Assembly (NCBI GenBank): GCA_946408315.1
Contig: CAMJRV010000204.1
Span: 1-5,324, forward strand
Reading direction: 5' to 3'
DNA: 5,324 bases
Origin: an uncultured Bacillota bacterium
GTDB taxonomy: Bacteria; Bacillota; Clostridia; Peptostreptococcales; Anaerovoracaceae
Part shown: positions 1 through 4,192 of the stretch, piece by piece
How the letters are laid out: each line of letters starts with the position of its first letter
Numbering within the stretch: position 1 is the first letter of the stretch
Notes under the pieces: model-generated
What the model was told of the DNA's origin: nothing
Seen by the model: only the letters and a program-made list of their open reading frames with translations
Databases searched by the model: none
Program-made: the position numbers and the translations under genes

Positions 1-282
1 GATTGTAAAAGAAGACGCGCTTTTGCCGTTACTCTTTTCTTGATCCTGCGCCAAGTCCGGTTTCGGAGCGGTACTGTCGACGGTCGGAACAGGGTTTACG
101 ACGTTCTTCTCTTCTTCTGGCTGATTATCATCTCGCGCAATATTAATATTATCATCAGAATTGAGATCAAGCTGGCTAAAATTAGATCTCATCGTAAAAA
201 TGGAAGCAATCGCAACCACGCAGAAACATAATACAAGTGCAACAGCTACTCTGTCATTTGGCTTTTTATTATTCAATCGCAT
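1..282 (-). CDS. Membrane-anchored protein, N-terminal part only; SpoIIQ/M23-peptidase-like (partial)
   Basis: An open frame of 94 codons starts at ATG 282-280 and runs off the left edge without a stop. The start is set by a strong GGAGG at 295-291, eight bases upstream. The visible protein has a short basic N-terminus (MRLNNKKPNDR), one hydrophobic segment at about residues 12-30 (VAVALVLCFCVVAIASIF), and then a hydrophilic, Asp/Glu- and Pro-rich linker (about residues 33-90) ending in SASSFTI. This is the layout of a signal-anchored extracytoplasmic protein. From family knowledge, SpoIIQ and related clostridial M23 endopeptidase-fold proteins have such an N-terminus, with the M23 domain entered after a similar linker. 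The domain itself lies outside the window, so the function is an inference. A sigma-F-like promoter upstream (301-330) fits forespore expression. It could equally be another anchored wall protein. The reality of the gene is well supported; its identity is only moderately so. Confidence 0.8.
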   Translation of the reverse strand, partial: MRLNNKKPNDRVAVALVLCFCVVAIASIFTMRSNFSQLDLNSDDNINIARDDNQPEEEKNVVNPVPTVDSTAPKPDLAQDQEKSNGKSASSFTI

Positions 283-300
283 ATAAAACACCTCCAACAG

Positions 301-330
301 TATTATTTCCTTCTTTCCTGGAATTCATAC
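301..330 (-). promoter_or_regulatory. Candidate sigma-F (sigma-F/G class) promoter for the left-edge gene
   Basis: Read on the minus strand, GTATG (330-326) is followed by a 15-base spacer and GGAAATAATA (310-301). This matches the Bacillus-type forespore consensus of a GTATA-like -35 and a GGnnAnAnTA -10. The -10 element ends 18 bases before the ATG, so the predicted transcript start falls close to the GGAGG ribosome binding site. That makes the leader very short and is the main weakness of the call. No good sigma-A pair was seen in the same gap. Confidence 0.5.
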
Positions 331-398
331 TGTCAGAGATTTTTCAATTCATATTTTTTTCATGATCCTGACCGTTGATTATGAATGCTTTGCGGAAT

Positions 399-1103
399 CT
401 AAAGAAAAAGAGTAAAAATTGGAGATAAAATTGCAGTCAGCGTGCCGGCGATAGCCATGGCAAGACTGCTCATGGAACCCTCTACCTCGCCCTCTTTAAA
501 TGCTCTGGCCGTTCCGACGGCATGGCTCATGCTCCCCAGGGCGATTCCCCTTGCCACGTCATTTTTTACTCTCATCAGTTTGAGGATTTCCGGTCCGAAG
601 ACGCCCCCGAAAACTCCTGCAATTACGACCAGAGAAACGGTCAATGACGGGATCCCGCCGATAATGCCTGAGATTTCGATGGCAATGGGGTTGGTCGCGC
701 TCTTCGGCAGCATGGAGATCAGGATGTTCCGGTCCGTACCCATCAGCTTTCCGATCACAACGATGGCTGTCATCGTAGCGACGGTCCCCGAGATGATTCC
801 GGCAAAAATGGGCAGCGCATGCCTCTTCAGCACATGCAGGTTCCGATAAAGCGGTACGGCGAGGACCACAGCCGACAGCGGAAGAACGTAATTCAAGACT
901 ACATTCTGCTCATAGTAGACTTCATAGGGAATCTTCCCATAGATTAAAATCAATATGATAACCGCAGAAGAGGTGAGGACCGGCTGCAGTACCGTCCATT
1001 TCGTCCTGTCATAAAGAACCTGTCCCGCCCAGTAAAACCCTATGGTCATCAGCATTCCCGATATGGGGTTTGCCTGAAACAATTCATTCCACATCGCTTC
1101 CAC
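399..1103 (-). CDS. lrgB: LrgB/CidB-family membrane protein (antiholin-like)
   Basis: This is an integral membrane protein of the LrgB/CidB/YohK family, about 231-234 residues, the usual family size. Family members act in the cytoplasmic membrane with LrgA/CidA-type partners and have been linked to murein hydrolase control, programmed lysis, and pyruvate or overflow-metabolite transport. Seen here are several hydrophobic segments and the family signatures LPKSATNPIAIEISGIIGG (residues 132-150) and GSMSHAVGTARAFKEGE (190-206), followed by a last hydrophobic stretch. The frame opens at GTG 1103, but an ATG three codons later (1094) is equally plausible, with GGTGG just upstream. Either start overlaps the end of lrgA (by 20 or 11 bases), so translation is probably coupled. 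No clear intrinsic terminator follows the TAG at 401-399. The biological role in this organism is inferred from the family. Confidence 0.93.
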   Translation of the reverse strand: MEAMWNELFQANPISGMLMTIGFYWAGQVLYDRTKWTVLQPVLTSSAVIILILIYGKIPYEVYYEQNVVLNYVLPLSAVVLAVPLYRNLHVLKRHALPIFAGIISGTVATMTAIVVIGKLMGTDRNILISMLPKSATNPIAIEISGIIGGIPSLTVSLVVIAGVFGGVFGPEILKLMRVKNDVARGIALGSMSHAVGTARAFKEGEVEGSMSSLAMAIAGTLTAILSPIFTLFL

Positions 1104-1470
1104 CCAACCCCTTCCTGATCCTCCTCCGTTCGCTGACCCCGATAAAAAGCTCCGTCACCTTTGCCGCCACAAAAAAGCCGATCAGAATACTGAGCAGCAG
1201 GGGAACCACAATCCGAAGGAATTGCTCGCCGATCAGGTCAAAGTATTGCATGATTCCGACGGTTGGCGTAATGAAAAAGACTGCCAGGTATCGGATGATA
1301 AAATCGCTCACCCGGTCTACATGATGAAGCTTCACGGCTCCAAAGCAGAGTGCGGCGAACAGGATGACAAAGCCCAGTACATTTGCGGGAATCGGCAGGT
1401 GAAATGCGCCGGTCAACGCATATCCGAGAAACAAAGCGGATAAAATAATAAAAAGCTGCTTCAATACCAT
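1084..1470 (-). CDS. lrgA: LrgA/CidA-family holin-like protein
   Basis: A 128-residue holin-like membrane protein of the CidA/LrgA family, close to the usual family length. Four hydrophobic segments are visible, at about residues 4-22, 27-47, 58-78 and 85-110, followed by a basic C-terminal tail (ERRRIRK). The loop into segment two reads PIPANVLG (26-33), where many homologues have PIPGSVIG, and FFITPTVGI (65-73) matches the conserved FxP-containing stretch of the family. The ATG at 1470 has GGAGA at 1480-1476 at good spacing. It is the first gene of a two-gene operon with lrgB, and its TGA lies inside the lrgB start region. The pair is proposed to form or control membrane complexes affecting autolysis or small-organic-acid flux. 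Whether this pair is Lrg-like or Cid-like cannot be told from sequence. No LytSR or CidR regulator gene is in the window. Confidence 0.92.
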   Translation of the reverse strand: MVLKQLFIILSALFLGYALTGAFHLPIPANVLGFVILFAALCFGAVKLHHVDRVSDFIIRYLAVFFITPTVGIMQYFDLIGEQFLRIVVPLLLSILIGFFVAAKVTELFIGVSERRRIRKGLGGSDVE

Positions 1471-1483
1471 AATCTTCTCCTAT

Positions 1484-1517
1484 ATTCTGCCCGAACTTCA
1501 GCGCCGTCCGGCAGAAT
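1484..1517 (-). promoter_or_regulatory. Inverted repeat/hairpin in the lrgA leader
   Basis: Perfect 8-base arms ATTCTGCC (1484-1491) and GGCAGAAT (1510-1517) are separated by 18 bases. In the predicted lrgAB transcript they form a hairpin whose base lies just upstream of the lrgA ribosome binding site. As DNA, the repeat has the shape of a regulator operator downstream of the predicted -10. On the plus strand the right arm runs into five Ts, so a terminator blocking antisense transcription is a third possibility. The function is inference. Confidence 0.5.
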
Positions 1518-1533
1518 TTTTGCTAATGTACCT

Positions 1534-1542
1534 ATTTTAGCA
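1534..1542 (-). promoter_or_regulatory. Candidate extended -10 promoter for lrgAB
   Basis: On the minus strand TGCTAAAAT (1542-1534) fits the extended -10 form TGnTATAAT with one mismatch. The hexamer at the 17-base spacing (TATGTC, 1562-1557) is a poor -35, which extended -10 promoters tolerate. The predicted transcript start, near 1527, leaves a leader of about 57 bases that includes the inverted repeat at 1484-1517. Confidence 0.45.
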
Positions 1543-1551
1543 TAAAAAATC

Positions 1552-1580
1552 TTGCCGACATATACTTTTTGTATTATAAT
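1552..1580 (+). promoter_or_regulatory. Sigma-A promoter for the aminotransferase gene
   Basis: TTGCCG (1552-1557), a 17-base spacer and a perfect TATAAT (1575-1580) form a good housekeeping promoter. Transcription would start near 1587, giving a leader of about 82 bases before the ATG at 1669. The -10 sits in the self-complementary ATTATAAT (1573-1580), so it reads the same on the opposite strand, though no matching -35 is evident there. Confidence 0.65.
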
Positions 1581-1654
1581 AGTCCCAATTTACTTGAAGC
1601 ATGATGCGTAGGTTACATGTGAAAAAATATTCAAATATCATACATAGATAAGGC

Positions 1655-1660
1655 AGGTGA
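1655..1660 (+). promoter_or_regulatory. Ribosome binding site that sets the aminotransferase start
   Basis: AGGTGA lies eight bases before ATG 1669. It overlaps the in-frame GTG at 1657, which therefore cannot use it, so the ATG is the better start and the protein is four residues shorter than the longest open frame. Confidence 0.7.
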
Positions 1661-1668
1661 CAATTAGT

Positions 1669-2916
1669 ATGACTTATAAGATGGCGGAGGCCAACAACAG
1701 AGTGATTCCGGTGGAAGATAAGATTTTCGGAATCAACCAAAAAGCAAAAGAAATGGCAGCAAGGGAAGGGGCCGGCAAGGTCGTCAACGCAACCATAGGC
1801 TCTCTTCTTGATGATGCGGGCAATCTCGTGATCCTTTCTTCTGTCGTAGAAGTGCTGAAAAACTTAACCCCGATCGATTATGCGGATTACGCTCCTATCG
1901 CAGGAACGCCGGATTTTATCAAATCGATGAAGAGAGCGGCTTTTGGAAGCTATGTTCCGAAAGGATATACAGAAGCAGTGGCGACTCCCGGAGGAACGGG
2001 AGCGATCAGAAATACGATTCAAAACTACTCAAAACGCGGGGATCAGATACTGACCTCCGATTGGTACTGGAGCCCTTACAGCACCATCGCCCAGGACATC
2101 GAACGCTCGATCACGACCTATACCCTGTTTGATGAAGAAGGCAGGTTTTACGCCGCTTCTTTTGAAGGCAAGATCAAAGAGCTTCTGGCGAAGCAGGACG
2201 GTCTGGTAATCATTCTGAACACACCGGCACACAACCCTACGGGCTACAGCTTCACACTGGAAGACTGGGACAAAATCATAAAGATCGTCAAGGACGCCGC
2301 AGCCGACAGCAGCAAGAAAATAACGCTTCTTGTCGACGTAGCATATCTGGATTTTGCAGGCGATGAGGAGGAACACAGAAAGTTCTTTCCGCTGCTTGAC
2401 GACTTCCCGCCGAATATTCTCGTGGTCGTGGCACACAGCCTTTCCAAAAGCTGTACCATGTACGGCATGAGAAGCGGCGCTATGATCTGTATAACTCAGG
2501 ATAAGGAAATTGCCGATGAATTTAAGACAGTCTGCTCCTTCTCCAGCAGAGGCACTTGGTCCAACTGCAACAGGGCGGCTATGGCTACCATCTCCAGCAT
2601 CTATGCGGACGAGGAACTTTTGGCAAAGGTCACCCGGGAACGCCAGGCCTTCTGCCAGATGCTGCTTGACAGAGGCAATGCCTTTGCAAAGGCGGCGGAC
2701 GAAGCCGGTTTGAAGACCGTGCCGTTCCAGGCAGGCTTTTTCGTAACCGTTCCGTGCGAAAACGCGGATGCAGTCGGGCTTGAGCTTCAAAAGGAAGGGA
2801 TCTTCGCCGTTCCTGTAGGAAAAGGACTGCGCGTATCCGTAGCTTCCGTTTCGGAAGAGAAGTGTAAAATGCTTCCGGCTGCCATGAAAAAAGCGATCGA
2901 CAAGGTAAACGGATAA
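1669..2916 (+). CDS. Class I PLP-dependent aminotransferase, AspC/TyrB-like (aspartate or aromatic amino acid transaminase)
   Basis: A 415-residue, fold-type I, PLP-dependent cytoplasmic aminotransferase, which would move an amino group between an amino acid and a 2-oxo acid. Matching motifs by eye to E. coli AspC places nearly every active-site residue: Tyr74 in DYAPIAGTPDF (AspC Tyr70), the phosphate loop PGGTGAIR (107-114), Trp134 (Trp140), Asn189 in HNPTG (Asn194), Asp223 and Tyr226 in DVAY (Asp222, Tyr225), the Schiff-base Lys260 in SLSKS (Lys258), Arg268 in GMRSG (Arg266), Arg294 in SSRGTWSN (Arg292) and Arg388 in GLRVSVAS (Arg386). Keeping Arg294 and Arg388 suggests dicarboxylic acids can be bound. 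AspC- and TyrB-type enzymes share both arginines, so aspartate versus tyrosine/phenylalanine preference is unresolved. It is a single-gene unit between its own sigma-A promoter and a strong terminator, divergent from lrgAB. Family is near certain; substrate is not. Confidence 0.93.
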   Translation: MTYKMAEANNRVIPVEDKIFGINQKAKEMAAREGAGKVVNATIGSLLDDAGNLVILSSVVEVLKNLTPIDYADYAPIAGTPDFIKSMKRAAFGSYVPKGYTEAVATPGGTGAIRNTIQNYSKRGDQILTSDWYWSPYSTIAQDIERSITTYTLFDEEGRFYAASFEGKIKELLAKQDGLVIILNTPAHNPTGYSFTLEDWDKIIKIVKDAAADSSKKITLLVDVAYLDFAGDEEEHRKFFPLLDDFPPNILVVVAHSLSKSCTMYGMRSGAMICITQDKEIADEFKTVCSFSSRGTWSNCNRAAMATISSIYADEELLAKVTRERQAFCQMLLDRGNAFAKAADEAGLKTVPFQAGFFVTVPCENADAVGLELQKEGIFAVPVGKGLRVSVASVSEEKCKMLPAAMKKAIDKVNG

Positions 2917-2932
2917 AAAGCCAATTCACCAT

Positions 2933-3004
2933 AAAAAAGACCGCACATAATTCTCTGCCTGCACTGGCTGGCGCAAGCATAGGATTATGTGCGGTTTTTA
3001 TTTT
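2933..3004. terminator. Bidirectional intrinsic terminator between convergent genes
   Basis: Perfect 12-base arms ACCGCACATAAT (2940-2951) and ATTATGTGCGGT (2984-2995) are flanked by six As on the left (2933-2938) and a T-rich run on the right (2995-2999 and 3001-3004). The arms therefore serve both the plus-strand aminotransferase and the minus-strand trmB, whose TAA (3000-2998) is embedded in the T-run. The 32-base loop is unusually long for an intrinsic terminator, and I see only weak 3-base pairings inside it. Confidence 0.88.
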
Positions 3005-3639
3005 ACCTGCACCTTGCAGTAATTGATCTTCTTTCCCACAACCCGGAATTTATCCTCGTATTCCGTGGTGGTCAGCCTCGCCGCAAGATCGGTGCTGTGG
3101 AGGTCGGCTGTAGATTCCAGAAGCGTCATGCCGCTTTCCGCGAACTCGTGAAGGGCAAAATCAAACATGTCGTCGTTATCGGTCTTGAACTCGACACAGC
3201 CGCCCTCTTTCAGGATCTGCCGATATCCTTCCAGATATCTGCCATGGGTCAGTCTGCGCTTGGCGTGACGGTCTTTCGGCCAGGGATCGCTGAAATTCAG
3301 ATAGATGCCGGACAGCTCGTCCTCCTCGAAATATTCGCACGCATCCCGGATATATTCTTTTAGAAAGACAATATTTGTGAGCCCTTCCTGTGCCGCCTTC
3401 TCCAAAGCCCGCAGGATGATGCTTCCCCTGCCTTCGACGGCGATGTAATTTCGGTCCGGATTCTGTTCGGCAAGGGTCATGATAAACTTTCCCTTGCCGC
3501 AGCCGAATTCCGCATAAATTCCATGATCGTTTTGAAAGAGCTCCCGCCACTTTCCTTTCATGGCCTTTGGTTCCTCGATCAGATATTCGTGATATTCCGA
3601 GATCCGTTCCTCTTCATTTTTTACTTTTCTTTGTCTCAT
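2998..3639 (-). CDS. trmB: tRNA (guanine-N7-)-methyltransferase
   Basis: TrmB uses S-adenosylmethionine to make 7-methylguanosine at position 46 in the variable loop of many tRNAs; it acts in the cytoplasm. With the start at ATG 3639 the protein is 213 residues, the usual length for Bacillota TrmB. Visible motifs, in order: the SAM-binding loop AEFGCGKGKF (43-52) with the acidic residue Glu69 after the next strand, the signature SDPWPKDRHAKRRLT (117-131), FKTDN (151-155) with Asp154, and TTTEYEDKF (190-198) near the C-terminus. A longer reading exists from ATG 3681, adding 14 residues, but it has no ribosome binding site and the added residues do not resemble the family N-terminus, which here begins MRQRK. 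The gene lies 61 bases after the small YkuD-domain gene and is probably co-transcribed with it. It ends at the shared bidirectional terminator. Confidence 0.95.
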   Translation of the reverse strand: MRQRKVKNEEERISEYHEYLIEEPKAMKGKWRELFQNDHGIYAEFGCGKGKFIMTLAEQNPDRNYIAVEGRGSIILRALEKAAQEGLTNIVFLKEYIRDACEYFEEDELSGIYLNFSDPWPKDRHAKRRLTHGRYLEGYRQILKEGGCVEFKTDNDDMFDFALHEFAESGMTLLESTADLHSTDLAARLTTTEYEDKFRVVGKKINYCKVQVK

Positions 3640-3642
3640 AAT

Positions 3643-3648
3643 CTCCTC
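3643..3648 (-). promoter_or_regulatory. Ribosome binding site that sets the trmB start
   Basis: GAGGAG on the minus strand (3648-3643) stands just ahead of ATG 3639. No comparable site precedes the upstream in-frame ATG at 3681, which instead sits in the loop of a hairpin (3668-3693). This supports the 213-residue TrmB. Confidence 0.65.
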
Positions 3649-3667
3649 GTTTGTCCATCTATCCGAC

Positions 3668-3693
3668 GCGCGTATTCCCATAGAATACCGCGC
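3668..3693 (-). other. Strong hairpin between the small YkuD gene and trmB
   Basis: A ten-base-pair stem forms from GCGCGTATTC (3668-3677) and GAATAC plus GCGC (3683-3693), with one bulged base (3689) and a five-base loop (3678-3682). It lies eight bases beyond the stop of the upstream gene and ends 29 bases before the trmB ATG. No T-run follows on the minus strand, so it is not a classical terminator. It may be an RNA processing or stability element, a weak attenuator, or a rho-independent site without its U-tract. Confidence 0.55.
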
Positions 3694-3700
3694 ATCAGGC

Positions 3701-4159
3701 TTATTCGTATATTTCTACGGCATCGCCGATTTCCGCCTGATCCCAGAGCCACATGATATCTTCGTCCTCCAGGGCGATGCAGCCTGCCGTCCAGTCTCTG
3801 GAAGAGCCCATGCCGTGAATTCCGATCTTCCCTCCCAGGATGGTTTCCCAGCAGGGCCGTCTTCCGCTCTCAATCGACAGCCTGATCAGATCAAACTCAT
3901 CCTGGGAGATCAGGCCTTCGGCAAGACCCCGTTCCGCGTCCTGGATATTGGGGTAACTGATGCCTAAAAACAGCGTAAATTTGCTCTGCTTATTTTTCGT
4001 ACAGATGTAATATCTTCCCTCCGGCGTTCTTCCGTCGCCGTCCCGGAGTTTCTGCCCTTTCGGGGAAAATCCCAGGGAAATTTTAAAGCTCCGGTTCAGG
4101 GAATCATCTTTCCAGAACTCAAGCGTTCTCTTTCCCTTGTAAACTTTGATGATATTCAT
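3701..4159 (-). CDS. YkuD-domain L,D-transpeptidase-like protein without signal peptide
   Basis: A 152-residue protein made almost entirely of one YkuD (L,D-transpeptidase) domain. In the family, an active-site cysteine forms 3-3 peptidoglycan cross-links, attaches proteins to the wall, or cleaves such links. Visible elements are an early beta-rich stretch, the substrate-side segment DGDGRTPEGRYYI (40-52), GIHGMG with His115, and DWTAGCIAL (122-130) with the presumed nucleophile Cys127. The usual [S/T]HGC is replaced by TAGC, a form I associate with YafK-like branches of the family. The ATG at 4159 has a clear GGAGGG (4170-4165). The N-terminus (MNIIKVYKGKRTLEF) has no hydrophobic signal or lipobox, so by sequence it would stay in the cytoplasm unless exported by another route. 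It follows the larger YkuD gene by 33 bases, which suggests one operon and related roles. Enzymatic activity is not shown by sequence. Confidence 0.87.
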   Translation of the reverse strand: MNIIKVYKGKRTLEFWKDDSLNRSFKISLGFSPKGQKLRDGDGRTPEGRYYICTKNKQSKFTLFLGISYPNIQDAERGLAEGLISQDEFDLIRLSIESGRRPCWETILGGKIGIHGMGSSRDWTAGCIALEDEDIMWLWDQAEIGDAVEIYE

Positions 4160-4192
4160 ATATTCCCTCCCCTCTCTGATTGCCTCTGCCCG

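Noticed and set aside
40..231. 63-codon plus-strand open frame at the left edge
   Set aside because: Antisense to the left-edge membrane protein gene, which has a strong ribosome binding site and sensible domain order.
359..385. Imperfect hairpin (TTCATGATC / GATTATGAA) after lrgB as a terminator
   Set aside because: The stem is short, AT-rich and mismatched, and on the minus strand it is followed by As, not Ts, so it does not fit an intrinsic terminator for lrgAB.
442..849. 135-codon plus-strand open frame
   Set aside because: Antisense to lrgB, which has clear family motifs. The product is a shadow of membrane codons with no family resemblance.
1626..1640. CodY-like box before the aminotransferase
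   Set aside because: Only about 9 of 15 positions fit the CodY consensus in an AT-rich leader, which is within chance.
1587..1668. T-box or other riboswitch in the aminotransferase leader
   Set aside because: The leader is only about 82 bases, with no T-box sequence, no terminator/antiterminator pair and no strong stem.
2029..2790. Long open frame of 253 codons on the minus strand
   Set aside because: It lies wholly antisense to the aminotransferase, whose active-site motifs are intact. The opposite-strand protein shows no recognisable motif, and no credible ribosome binding site was seen.
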